Source: Devosia sp.
GTDB taxonomy: Bacteria > Pseudomonadota > Alphaproteobacteria > Rhizobiales > Devosiaceae
Assembly: GCF_017744655.1 (NCBI RefSeq)
Contig: NZ_JAGIAW010000014.1
Location: 248,001 to 312,000, forward strand
Reading direction: 5' to 3'
Length of the DNA stretch: 64,000 nt
Shown: positions 9,906-19,567 of the stretch, piece by piece
Numbering within the stretch: the stretch's first letter is position 1
How the letters are laid out: each line of letters starts with the position of its first letter
Program-made: the position numbers and the translations under genes
Notes under the pieces: model-generated
What the model saw: the letters and a program-made list of their open reading frames with translations, nothing else
What the model was told of the DNA's origin: nothing
Databases searched by the model: none

Positions 9906-11122
9906 AAGTAATCTACTTCCATCAACATTTTTCGACCCCGGATGGTAGCGCCGGCCTGCGATCTTACGAGATGGCCAGAGCATTGATCAGACGCGGGCAT
10001 CAGGTCACCATGGTGTGCGGCTCGTATAGCGCCGGTAAAACAGGCCTGAGCCAGCGCTTCAACAAGGGAGTACGTCGTGGTGTGGTCGATGGCATCGATG
10101 TCGTTGAACTTGACCTCAATTATTCCAATAGCGATGGTCTCCTAAAGCGAACTTGGACTTTTCTGAAATTTGCCGTGCGCAGCATCGGTCTGGCGCTTAC
10201 AGAAAAGTATGATCTGGTCTTCGCCACGACCACGCCACTGACGGCCGGTATTCCCGGGATTTTTGCGCGGTGGCTACGCAGCAAGCCTTTCGTGTTCGAG
10301 GTCCGTGACCTGTGGCCGGAATTGCCCAAGGCTATGGGCGTCGTACACAATCCTCTGGTGCTTTGCGCGCTCGGGGCTCTCGAATGGCTCAGCTATCATT
10401 CGGCCCACAGGTTGATAGGGCTTTCCCCTGGAATTGTCGAAGGTATCTGCAATCGTGGCATAGACCCGCAACGGGTCACCGCCATCCCCAATGGTTGCGA
10501 TCTCAACATTTTTTCGGTGCCTGTCGAGCCTTGGAGCCCCCCGGGCATCGCACCGCATGACCTGGTAGCCATTTTTGCCGGCACGCATGGGCAGGCCAAC
10601 GGTCTCGATGCTGTGCTTGATGCAGCCGCCGAACTCAAAGCACGAGGGCATCAGGAAATAAAGCTCCTGCTGATCGGCAACGGCAAGCTCAAAGCAGGAC
10701 TTGTATCGCGGGCTCGCCAAGAAGGTCTGTACAACGTAATTTTCTTGGATCCAGTCAACAAAGCCCGCCTGGCGCAGTTGATGGCTCGCAGCGACTTGGG
10801 TCTGCAGGTTCTTGCCGACGTTCCCGCCTTTTACTATGGCACTTCACCGAACAAGTTCTTCGACTACATCGCGGCCAGCAAGCCCGTCCTTAACAACTAC
10901 CCTGGCTGGTTGGCCGAGCTGATTGAGGCAAACCAATGTGGATTTGTTGTCCCGCCAGGAAACGCTAAAGCGTTCGCGGATGCCCTTGAGTCGGCGGCAA
11001 CTAATCCGGCCTCTCTCAAGGCTATGGGAGAACGTTCACTGGCTCTAGCCCGCGCAGAATTCGACCGACGTGAACTTGGCGAGCGTTGGGTCGACTGGAT
11101 TGAAGGCACAGCAAAGCCATGA
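9902..11122 (+). CDS. Glycosyltransferase family 4 (WcaI/WbuB-like)
   Basis: MKVIYFHQHFSTPDGSAGLRSYEMARALIRRGHQVTMVCGSY; FVFEVRDLWPELPKAMG; GTSPNKFFDYIAASKPVL; starts by GTGA overlap. Confidence 0.9.
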   Translation: MKVIYFHQHFSTPDGSAGLRSYEMARALIRRGHQVTMVCGSYSAGKTGLSQRFNKGVRRGVVDGIDVVELDLNYSNSDGLLKRTWTFLKFAVRSIGLALTEKYDLVFATTTPLTAGIPGIFARWLRSKPFVFEVRDLWPELPKAMGVVHNPLVLCALGALEWLSYHSAHRLIGLSPGIVEGICNRGIDPQRVTAIPNGCDLNIFSVPVEPWSPPGIAPHDLVAIFAGTHGQANGLDAVLDAAAELKARGHQEIKLLLIGNGKLKAGLVSRARQEGLYNVIFLDPVNKARLAQLMARSDLGLQVLADVPAFYYGTSPNKFFDYIAASKPVLNNYPGWLAELIEANQCGFVVPPGNAKAFADALESAATNPASLKAMGERSLALARAEFDRRELGERWVDWIEGTAKP

Positions 11123-11718
11123 AACGCCTGTTTGACATTGTGATATCGGGGGCAGCGTTGGCTCTGCTGTCGCCCATTCTCGCTCTGCTCGCCTGGCAAG
11201 TCGCGTGCAACCTAGGCAGGCCCGTTTTATTTCGTCAGGTCCGACCTGGACTGAACGGCAAGGCTTTTGAAATGATCAAGTTTCGCACGATGCGTGATGC
11301 GGTCGATACGACTGGTAGCCCTCTACCGGACAGCGAGCGACTGACCGCGTTTGGTGCTCGTCTGCGCGCGCTAAGCCTCGATGAGCTGCCGGAGCTGTGG
11401 AATGTCCTGCGCGGCGAAATGAGCCTGGTCGGCCCTCGGCCACTGCTGATGGAGTACCTTCCCCTATATTCCAATGACCAAGCACGACGGCATCTGGTTC
11501 GCCCGGGTATTACCGGATGGGCTCAGGTCAATGGTCGTAATGCGATCAGCTGGGAGGAGAAATTCCAACTCGATACGTGGTACGTCGACAACCGCTCATT
11601 CTGGCTCGACCTCAAGATCCTGTTCCTGACCGTGCGGAAGGTGATTGCTCGCGAGGGCATCAACGCTGCCGGCGAAGCTACAATGACGCGGTTTGGAGGA
11701 ACAAACGACGAGGCTTAG
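11119..11718 (+). CDS. Undecaprenyl-phosphate sugar phosphotransferase (initiating PGT, WcaJ/PglC-like)
   Basis: MKRLFDIVISGAALALLSPILALLA; FKMIKFRTM-like motif (FEMIKFRTM); LDELPELWNVLRGEMSLVGPRPLL; ATGA overlap with the GT4 gene. Confidence 0.93.
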   Translation: MKRLFDIVISGAALALLSPILALLAWQVACNLGRPVLFRQVRPGLNGKAFEMIKFRTMRDAVDTTGSPLPDSERLTAFGARLRALSLDELPELWNVLRGEMSLVGPRPLLMEYLPLYSNDQARRHLVRPGITGWAQVNGRNAISWEEKFQLDTWYVDNRSFWLDLKILFLTVRKVIAREGINAAGEATMTRFGGTNDEA

Positions 11719-11836
11719 GCCATACGTTTGTCGCCATGCGCTGCTCCAATAGGTTGGTTAATCGACACACCAAAAAAATGAAGTGACGAATAATACAATA
11801 CTTAGTCAAATAGCACCTACCTTGTAGGTGCATAAT

Positions 11837-13264
11837 ATGTCTATAAAATCAAGTTGGAGCATGATTCCGGTGATTGGCAATCAACTTTGTGTTATCGTCT
11901 ATATTATAGTCAGCGTTCCACTTCTCGTTATATTCCCAACCTTGCATGCCATCTCTACAAACGCCGACCCATTCGTTTACGGAGGGCTTATTGCATGCTC
12001 CATTCTATTATTTATACTTCCGTGTTTGTATATTTCAAGCCAGGTTAGCAGCCGCTTTTTAGCGCCGATGGCAAAACCTTCGTCAAAATCACACCTGCCA
12101 ATCATTCTATTCATCACCGGGGTGGCGATATATGCTATCGCTTTCAGTTACTTCACATTTTCTTACGATTTATTTTTTCGTCGAGTTGGTTTCGCCGGAC
12201 TGGTAGAGCGGAGCATGCGTATCCCCTTCTATGGCCTGATCATTCATCGGTCATTTATGGAGAACGCGGTCACTCTGACTTGCGCGCTTGCGTTCCTTTT
12301 AGTTCTGACGCCGATGCCGCGTATCACCCGCGTATATGCCGCCTTCGTGTTGATCGCGACGTTTCTGCTTTATTCGAGCTTCGTGCTGTCCAATAACCGC
12401 TTCCAAAGCGGCATTCTCTTCGTCTGTATCTGCCTAGCCGTCGCCTATTCGTGGCCGAAAAAATGGAACCGATTTTACCTTGCTCTTGTTATCGGGGGCA
12501 TTGCCGCACTGTCCGCATACAGTTTCAAAGTAACTGAGAATATTCGGACCGAGATTTATCTGTCGGGTCATGTGACCCCCATAGCGCTCAATCCGCTGCT
12601 GTCCACCAGGGACATCTATGAGGCGACGAAGTCATCTCTCGATGATGGCGAAGCAACCGATCTCATGAAACAACTCCGGCAGGCTGAAGCGAGTGGCATG
12701 CTTACAGATGGTCAAAACCCGGCCGTGGAAGACGTGCTCGCTGCGCAGATAGAGCGCCCATTGAAAGAACGACTAAACGGCCTTGATCTAATGGCTCAGA
12801 TTACACGGCCAGCTTTTGAGAGAGGTTTTGGTTGGGGGCGTTTCTGGGTGCAGCCGATCAGCCTATACTACTACTATTTCGCTGATCAAGAAAAATTTCT
12901 TGAAATGAAGGAGGAACTACGAACCAACCCCAAGGTCTATATCGCATCGTTTTATCTTGGGAAGGAGATAGACGATATACCTTCGTCTATCCTGACCGAC
13001 TCCTATGCCAATTTTTCGATTTTTGCTTTTCCTGCCGTTGCCATAATTATCGGCGTGCTGCTTGGGGGTGTGAATACTACTTTGCGCAGTACGACGTCTG
13101 CGGGAGCGGCGCTGCTCGCTTTTTTCGTTCTGGAAAAGGCGCTCTACGTAGAGAAAGAAATGTTCGCGCTAATAATTGATCTAGTAAAGTTCTCGCCGGT
13201 GCCTCTTGTCGCGGCCTGGTTGCTTTGGCATGTGCCGATAAAGCGCGATAACCAACCGCGCTGA
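11837..13264 (+). CDS. Polytopic membrane protein, candidate O-antigen/oligosaccharide repeat-unit polymerase (Wzy-like)
   Basis: Multiple predicted TM segments, long extracytoplasmic loop, position in the locus, visibly lower GC at the 5' end; GTG 11828 is an alternative start. Confidence 0.6.
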   Translation: MSIKSSWSMIPVIGNQLCVIVYIIVSVPLLVIFPTLHAISTNADPFVYGGLIACSILLFILPCLYISSQVSSRFLAPMAKPSSKSHLPIILFITGVAIYAIAFSYFTFSYDLFFRRVGFAGLVERSMRIPFYGLIIHRSFMENAVTLTCALAFLLVLTPMPRITRVYAAFVLIATFLLYSSFVLSNNRFQSGILFVCICLAVAYSWPKKWNRFYLALVIGGIAALSAYSFKVTENIRTEIYLSGHVTPIALNPLLSTRDIYEATKSSLDDGEATDLMKQLRQAEASGMLTDGQNPAVEDVLAAQIERPLKERLNGLDLMAQITRPAFERGFGWGRFWVQPISLYYYYFADQEKFLEMKEELRTNPKVYIASFYLGKEIDDIPSSILTDSYANFSIFAFPAVAIIIGVLLGGVNTTLRSTTSAGAALLAFFVLEKALYVEKEMFALIIDLVKFSPVPLVAAWLLWHVPIKRDNQPR

Positions 13265-13377
13265 GCAACGGTCTTAATAGATCCGCAAGGGCTGCAAGTG
13301 GCGGCGCATCCAGCTGCAGCGCTTTAAAAGAGGCGCAGCAGCCGTCTCAGACCTAGCTGCGGCGGGCCGGGACCCTA

Positions 13378-14157
13378 TTATTGCGCCAGCCTGTAGCCAA
13401 ACAGCGCACTCCACGTTTGAATAGACGGCGCCTTTTCCGTAAACCACTCCATCGCAAAGACGCGCGAGAACGCGGCCTGGCCCAGAAGCTCGTCGAGTTC
13501 GGCATCAAAGAAGCACCGCATTGGATGGCGTTCCTGAAACTGCTGCAGTCTGCCGGTGGCCCTATCTTTAACAAAGATGTCGTAGTTCACATCGATGACA
13601 TTTCGATCATAGTGAAACTCAGGCTCGGCGATCCTCAGTATTTCCGCGTTTTCACCAATGAGGCGGCGCGTGCGAACATGAGGCTTCTGCGTATAAACCC
13701 CCGGCCCGTACCAGCAATCGAAGACCAACAGACCGCCAGGTTTCAGGACCGACTTGATATTGGACAAAGCCTGCTTGAATGCCCCATTGTCGGGCAGGTA
13801 ACTCATGACGTCGAACAGCGAAATCACATGATCATAGCGGCTCGGTGCGGAAAAATCGCGCAAGTCTCCTACTGCAAATGACAGACGCGAAGCGATGTCA
13901 TCCTCGAGCAGCGAGGAGCGCTCGTCCGCAACCCTAAGCATTTCGGGGCTCCGGTCTATGCCGTGCACAGTAAAACCCATTTGCGCGAAATGAGTTGCGT
14001 GAATTCCCGTCCCGCATCCCAACTCAAGCAAATGCTTATCACCAGCGCCGTATCGTTCGAGCAGTTTGGCTATGAACTGCGCTTCTTTTCCATATTTCTT
14101 CCCTTCGTAGAGAAGATCATAATAGGCTGAGTAAATATCAAAATTCTCGGATGACAT
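13378..14157 (-). CDS. Class I SAM-dependent methyltransferase, resembles aminosugar N-methyltransferases (DesVI/TylM1-like)
   Basis: LLELGCGTGIHATHFAQMGFTVHGIDRSPEML; FDVMSYLPDNGAFKQALSNIKSVLKPGGLLVFDCWYG. Confidence 0.78.
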   Translation of the reverse strand: MSSENFDIYSAYYDLLYEGKKYGKEAQFIAKLLERYGAGDKHLLELGCGTGIHATHFAQMGFTVHGIDRSPEMLRVADERSSLLEDDIASRLSFAVGDLRDFSAPSRYDHVISLFDVMSYLPDNGAFKQALSNIKSVLKPGGLLVFDCWYGPGVYTQKPHVRTRRLIGENAEILRIAEPEFHYDRNVIDVNYDIFVKDRATGRLQQFQERHPMRCFFDAELDELLGQAAFSRVFAMEWFTEKAPSIQTWSALFGYRLAQ

Positions 14158-15259
14158 CTTTGATTATCTGGCTGATTTCGGGAATATCATTGAGATTCAT
14201 ACCGAGCCCCGACGGGACGTAGAAGCCACGTTCAGCGAGCTTTTCGCTGTTGGGAAGACGCTGTGTCGCCAAACTTGGATATCGGTTGATCAGTGCCGGC
14301 TGCATATGCAGTGGATAAAAGAAATGCCGCGTGCCCACCCCATGTTTGCCGAGCGCCGCCATTACTTGCGATGCATCGGCATTGATCGTGTCTTCCAGCA
14401 CAACCGCGTATACCCAGTAGATATTCTCCGCAAAGTCCGTTTGGGCAATCGGCAAACGAAGACCTTCGACATCCCCGAGAGCGTTGTTGTAGGCAGCACC
14501 GATCTTGCGCTTCAATTCGACATTTCGCGGCAGCTTCTCCATCTGCGCGCAACCCAAGGCCGCCTGCAGATTGGTCATGCGGTAGTTCCAGCCGAGCTCG
14601 GCATGGATATAGCGTCGCTGGCTGTCGAAGGCCAAGTTCCGCATGAAGCGAATACGCGCGATGATCTCGGGATCATCCGCGAGGATCATGCCGCCCTCGC
14701 CCGTCGTAACGTGCTTGTTGGGGTAAAAGCTAAATATGCTGATATCGCCGAAGCTACCGCATTGCTTGCCCCAGTAAGTCTGCCCAATCGCTTCCGCCGC
14801 ATCTTCAATGACTTTCAAGCCATGGCGCCGCGCAAGGTCCAGTATCGGGTCCAGGTCGACGGGCAAGCCATAAATGTGTGGAACCAGAATGGCTTTTGTT
14901 TTGGGAGTGATTGCGGCTTCGATCAGCTCGACATTAGTGTTGAACGTATTTTCATCGACGTCGACGAAAACCGGAACAAGACCTAATTCCGGCAGCGCGC
15001 TCGCACAGGATATGATTGTGAAGGCAGGCATGATCACTTCCGACCCGGGCGGCAGCCGCAAAGCGTCAAAAGCGAGATGCAATGCCGCCGTTCCACTGGT
15101 CACAGCGACACTATGCGCCCTCCCCACATAGGCAGCGACGTCCCGCTCGAAGCGCTCGACAAATGGCCCTTCCGAGGAAATCCATCCAGTTTCGATGCAT
15201 TCCTTCAAATAGTTTAGTTCGTTGCCATCAATGAGTGGCTGATTTACCGGATAAGGCAC
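14138..15259 (-). CDS. DegT/DnrJ/EryC1 aminotransferase, GDP-perosamine synthase (Per)-like
   Basis: VNQPLIDGNELNYLKECIETGWISSEGPFVERFE; HIYGLPVDLDPILDLARRHGLKVIEDAAEAIGQTYWGKQCGSFGDISIFSFYPNKHVTTGEGGM; TRHFFYPLH. Confidence 0.85.
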   Translation of the reverse strand: MPYPVNQPLIDGNELNYLKECIETGWISSEGPFVERFERDVAAYVGRAHSVAVTSGTAALHLAFDALRLPPGSEVIMPAFTIISCASALPELGLVPVFVDVDENTFNTNVELIEAAITPKTKAILVPHIYGLPVDLDPILDLARRHGLKVIEDAAEAIGQTYWGKQCGSFGDISIFSFYPNKHVTTGEGGMILADDPEIIARIRFMRNLAFDSQRRYIHAELGWNYRMTNLQAALGCAQMEKLPRNVELKRKIGAAYNNALGDVEGLRLPIAQTDFAENIYWVYAVVLEDTINADASQVMAALGKHGVGTRHFFYPLHMQPALINRYPSLATQRLPNSEKLAERGFYVPSGLGMNLNDIPEISQIIKDVIREF

Positions 15260-15302
15260 GACTTGGCTCCTTTACGCAGCAGGTGAATGCAGCGTCAGGG
15301 GA

Positions 15303-15752
15303 TTATGACGGCGGAAGACAGCTCTTCGGGAAAATACGATACTTGTCGTTTTCAAAGCCACTATATGGTCCTTGCTTGATTTCGAAATAGCGCGTTCCAG
15401 CAGCAAACGTCAGTTCGTGCCCGCCTGTCATCTGGAGCAGTGCCATTTGCGCCGAGAGAGTTTCGCGGCCAATTTCAAGTTCCTGCTGATCGAAGAAAAC
15501 AACGTCCAGCTGTCCCGACAGCAAAAAAATGAACTCCGCCGTCCCCTCGACCTGCCGCGTGACCGGCTTGTGAATATGGGCTGGCGACGTCCACTCCTGG
15601 GGACAATAGCCCACCCCAAATTGCATTGGAAATTCATGGGGCGTAGGGAAGCTCTTCGCGTCCACCACGTTGAGGTCGTAGATGTGCGCAACTACCTCAT
15701 TGCCACTCTGAATAACCTTGGTCTGCATTAAACTGGCCTTCCACTCTGGCAA
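15303..15752 (-). CDS. Small cupin-like protein
   Basis: 149 aa, beta-rich with PAHIHKPV...GTAEFIFLLSGQLDVVFFDQQ; start may be 15728 (MQTKVIQ). Confidence 0.55.
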   Translation of the reverse strand: MPEWKASLMQTKVIQSGNEVVAHIYDLNVVDAKSFPTPHEFPMQFGVGYCPQEWTSPAHIHKPVTRQVEGTAEFIFLLSGQLDVVFFDQQELEIGRETLSAQMALLQMTGGHELTFAAGTRYFEIKQGPYSGFENDKYRIFPKSCLPPS

Positions 15753-15788
15753 GAGATGCGAGAGGTCCTCGCCGCCTTTGGCATTGCG

Positions 15789-17030
15789 TTATTGAAGCGC
15801 GCCTACCGGATCAATGACAAGCGGATGCTGGCGGATGGCCTCGATCTCCGCTCGGAAGCCTGCATGGTTCACCAGAATTGCGACCACCTTCGCCTGCGCC
15901 AGAGCTTCAGAGAGCGAAACCAGTCTGATGCGACCGTTGTAATCGCCAGTTGGGAGCGCTTCAATGTTTGGCTCGACGACCAGAATTTGCGAAAAACCCT
16001 GGCCGAGCAGGCCCTCTAAGATTTCGAGCGAAGGGCTTTCCCGCAGATCATCAACGTTCGGCTTGTAAGATAAGCCAAGCAGCGCGATCGCGCTATTCGA
16101 GTCTCCTGCCGCATCCGCAATCCTGACTGTAACGCGATGGGTCTTCTCATGGTTTGCGACGCGCGCCGCCCGCATCACCTTGGCGGTATCGGGCGCCCGA
16201 TTGATGATGAACCACGGATCCACTGGGATGCAGTGTCCGCCCACACCGGCGCCCGGTTGTAGAATGTTGACACGTGGATGTAGATTGGCCGCTTCGATGA
16301 CCGACCAGACATTGATATCCAACTCCTCGCAAACCATGGAGAGTTCGTTGGCGAAGGCAATGTTCACGTCCCTGAAGGCGTTTTCCGTCAACTTGGACAT
16401 CTCGGCAACCCGCGCGTGGGACAAGATCATCTCTCCCTTGACGAATTGGGCATAGAGTTCTTCGGCCCGCGATGCGCTTCGCTTGTCCAGACCACCTAAA
16501 ATGCGCGCGTTTTCCACAAGCTCCCTCAGCGTTGCGCCGGGCAGGATGCGTTCGGGGCAGTAGGCCATCAGAACGTCGGACGCTTCCGGGTGGGTCGATG
16601 GGAAAGTCAGGTCCGGTCGCGCCTGTGCGAATAATTGCGCGGCGCGCTCCGTCGTACCGACGGTCGAGGTAGACTCAATGATGACCAGGTCATTTTTCTT
16701 CAACACCGGCGCAATCGCTGCGCAAGCCGCATCCACCAGGGTCATGTTGGGGGTGTTGTCTTGATTGACCGGCGTCGGCACGGCAATCATGAAAACATCG
16801 GCAGGCTCTGGCGCAACGCTCGCGCGCAATTGTCCGTTCCGAACCATCTGCTGGACGATGCCAGCAAGGTCGTGCTCGGCGATGTGGATCCGCCCCTCAT
16901 TGACCGTATCGACAACGGCCTTATTGACGTCAACTCCAAGCACCGTGAGACCAGAACGCGCAAGAACCGCTGCCGTGGGGAGGCCGACATAACCCAGACC
17001 GATGACGGCAACGTTACGGATTGACTGCAT
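15789..17030 (-). CDS. wecC: UDP-N-acetyl-D-mannosamine dehydrogenase
   Basis: MQSIRNVAVIGLGYVGLPTAAVLARSGLTVLGVDVN; AVPTPVNQDNTPNMTLV; PGAGVGGHCIPVDPWF. Preferred start overlaps the wecB end. Confidence 0.93.
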   Translation of the reverse strand: MQSIRNVAVIGLGYVGLPTAAVLARSGLTVLGVDVNKAVVDTVNEGRIHIAEHDLAGIVQQMVRNGQLRASVAPEPADVFMIAVPTPVNQDNTPNMTLVDAACAAIAPVLKKNDLVIIESTSTVGTTERAAQLFAQARPDLTFPSTHPEASDVLMAYCPERILPGATLRELVENARILGGLDKRSASRAEELYAQFVKGEMILSHARVAEMSKLTENAFRDVNIAFANELSMVCEELDINVWSVIEAANLHPRVNILQPGAGVGGHCIPVDPWFIINRAPDTAKVMRAARVANHEKTHRVTVRIADAAGDSNSAIALLGLSYKPNVDDLRESPSLEILEGLLGQGFSQILVVEPNIEALPTGDYNGRIRLVSLSEALAQAKVVAILVNHAGFRAEIEAIRQHPLVIDPVGALQ

Positions 17031-18159
17031 TTCGGAGAAGGTCCTCTGCGATTTTCTTGGATGCGCTACCGTCGCCAAACGGATTGCTGACATGCGCCAT
17101 GGCCGCATAGGCCTGAGGGTCGTCGAGCAAGAGCGTCGTCTCGCGCACAATTTGCTCGAAGCTGGTGCCGACGAGTTTGGCAACGCCCGCGTCGATGGCC
17201 TCGCGGCGCTCGCTCGTCTCGCGCATCACAAGCACCGGCTTGCCAAGGGACGGCGCTTCCTCCTGAACACCACCGGAATCCGTCAGTATGACGGTGGCGC
17301 GCCCCATCAGAAAGACAAACTCGTCATAGGCCAATGGCTCAAGCAGGTGCACGTTCGGAACCCCACCCAGAATTCTATTGACCGGTTCACGAACATTGGG
17401 ATTGAGGTGGACGGGGTAGATGACGGTGGTGTCGGATCTTGATGCTATTTCGCGAATGGCGCGACAAATCGATTCAAAGTTGCCGCCGAAGCTCTCCCGC
17501 CGGTGGCCCGTCACCAGAACGATCTTATGTCCCACGCCCAAAGAGCCGAATTTTTCCATCATTCGCGCTTGATCTGCCGAGGTGACGTCTATGCGTTTCT
17601 TGACCCATTGCAGCGCGTCGACGACAGGGTTTCCTGTTTGGACGATCCTGCTTGCTTCGACCCCTTCGCGCAACAGATTGCCGGTCGCAACGTCGGTTGG
17701 CGTATAATGCCGCCAAGCCAAAAGACCAACGATACGCCGATTGCCTTCCTCGGGCCAGGGGTGCTTCATATTGCCGGTCCTGAGACCCGCTTCGACGTGG
17801 CCAACCCTAATGTTACGATAAAAGCCTGCCAAGGCGCCGACCATTGCCGACGTCGTATCGCCCTGAACCAGGATGAGGTCGGGTTTCTTTTCCTCAAGCA
17901 CGGCGCCTAGCGAGCTCAGTAGAGACGCTGTCAATCCTTCAAGCGACTGCCCATGCTTCATCACATTCAAGTCAATGTCCGGCGTAAGACCGAATACCTG
18001 CATGGCCATTTCGGCCATTGAACGATGTTGCCCCGTGAAACACAGAATAGGCTCGATACCTGGAGTTTGCCTAAGCTCCATAACAACCGGCGCCATCTTT
18101 ATGACTTCCGGACGGGTACCGCACAACACAAGCACGCGCACAGCTATATTTCCATTCAT
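17014..18159 (-). CDS. wecB: UDP-N-acetylglucosamine 2-epimerase (non-hydrolysing)
   Basis: VLCGTRPEVIKMAPVV; ILVQGDTTSAMVGALAGFY; VGHVEAGLRTG; TDSGGVQEEAPSLGKPVLVMRETSERREAI. Confidence 0.95.
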   Translation of the reverse strand: MNGNIAVRVLVLCGTRPEVIKMAPVVMELRQTPGIEPILCFTGQHRSMAEMAMQVFGLTPDIDLNVMKHGQSLEGLTASLLSSLGAVLEEKKPDLILVQGDTTSAMVGALAGFYRNIRVGHVEAGLRTGNMKHPWPEEGNRRIVGLLAWRHYTPTDVATGNLLREGVEASRIVQTGNPVVDALQWVKKRIDVTSADQARMMEKFGSLGVGHKIVLVTGHRRESFGGNFESICRAIREIASRSDTTVIYPVHLNPNVREPVNRILGGVPNVHLLEPLAYDEFVFLMGRATVILTDSGGVQEEAPSLGKPVLVMRETSERREAIDAGVAKLVGTSFEQIVRETTLLLDDPQAYAAMAHVSNPFGDGSASKKIAEDLLRNAVNP

Positions 18160-18241
18160 TTTGCCCTGAGTTAGGGCCGTCGCGAAGGTGCCACCATTGG
18201 CTGCAAATGAACTCTGATGTCAAGCGCTCGGCAAGGCAATC

Positions 18242-19567
18242 TCAGCTCTTCCCCAAACCCATGCGACCGCGTCTGTTCACTGAAAAGTCCCGCCAAACCA
18301 CAAATACCGCAGCGCCGCCAACCAGAACCACCGAAGCCAGACTAGAAACGACACGGGCGTAGGCCCCGCCAAGCGCCGCCTGCTCCGGTACGATCACAAC
18401 CGCCGTGGTCAGTCCGATCACCACGGCGACGACAAACATTAGAGCCAGAAGCAGGGTTCTGCGCTTGATGATCAGCACGTCCGCAATGATCGACGCGATT
18501 CCGAACAGGAAGCATGACACGGCGGTGGGTGCGATTAGCTCGACTCCAGAAAGATACTCGGTGCCAACCATGTTGCTGGCGAAAGCATCGCCGGCAATGA
18601 CGATAATCGCAGCGATGGCACCGGTTGCCGTCGTCGTTGCCAGGATGACCAATCCCAAAAATCGTAGAGCTTGCCGCTGGTGGCCCTGTTCCCAATGATT
18701 GGCCAGCAAAGGAATGAGCGCTGTCGCCGCGATGGCGGTCACGAAGCCGACGATGCGCTCAATCGGCGCGTAATAGGCCGCGTAAATGCCTGCTGCGCTG
18801 GCGCTATGCAGATTCTGGACGATGATTTGCGTCCCAAGATTGCTCAGTAAAAACGCCAGATTCATCAGGACCAGCGGAAGACCGAACCTGAGATACTCGG
18901 TCGAGTACCCTAGTGCTCTCTCGTTCCACAGCAAGACAACCCGGCTCCACAGGTCGGTGCCGGCCACATGCTCATGCCAGCCGGCGACAAGCAAGAATAT
19001 ACCGTAGGACGCCGCAAAAACGACCACGGACCACGTCACGCCGTTGCCACCGGCAAAGTTCAGAGCCGTATATAACGCGGCCAGCAACAGGATGGATTGA
19101 CCAGCGCTGAACAGAAGGTACTGACGCGGCTTTCGCGCCGCTATCAGGTGCCCGCAATATATGAGGAAAATGATGCAGAGTACGAAGGCAATAGCGGTGC
19201 CCATCCACTGGGTAAAGTCGAGTACCACCAAGTCATAGGCCCAGTTTGCACCTAGGAAAATGACGAACACCACCAGTGACAATCCGAGACAAATTTTCGC
19301 CGAAACGACCGATGTTTCGACATAGGAGTGAAGCTCGTTGTTCTTTTCAAAGCGCGCGTAAAACCGTCTTTGGGCCGTCACCAGCCAGGATGTTGCTAGG
19401 GACGCGGTTCCCGTAACCAGGGTGAAGACTTGCCAGAACTGTGCATATTGGCTCGGAGCCAGGTTGGAGGTGAGGACCCAGACCGTCGCCACCCAGGCGG
19501 TAGCTGCGATGATCCGCGAGGCGGCGTAGACACTGAAATCTGCAGCGAACGCCCGTACGATACTCAT
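18242..19567 (-). CDS. Polysaccharide flippase (Wzx/MATE-like)
   Basis: 441 aa polytopic membrane protein with a flippase-like helix pattern; ATGA overlap with the adjacent GT gene. Confidence 0.8.
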   Translation of the reverse strand: MSIVRAFAADFSVYAASRIIAATAWVATVWVLTSNLAPSQYAQFWQVFTLVTGTASLATSWLVTAQRRFYARFEKNNELHSYVETSVVSAKICLGLSLVVFVIFLGANWAYDLVVLDFTQWMGTAIAFVLCIIFLIYCGHLIAARKPRQYLLFSAGQSILLLAALYTALNFAGGNGVTWSVVVFAASYGIFLLVAGWHEHVAGTDLWSRVVLLWNERALGYSTEYLRFGLPLVLMNLAFLLSNLGTQIIVQNLHSASAAGIYAAYYAPIERIVGFVTAIAATALIPLLANHWEQGHQRQALRFLGLVILATTTATGAIAAIIVIAGDAFASNMVGTEYLSGVELIAPTAVSCFLFGIASIIADVLIIKRRTLLLALMFVVAVVIGLTTAVVIVPEQAALGGAYARVVSSLASVVLVGGAAVFVVWRDFSVNRRGRMGLGKS

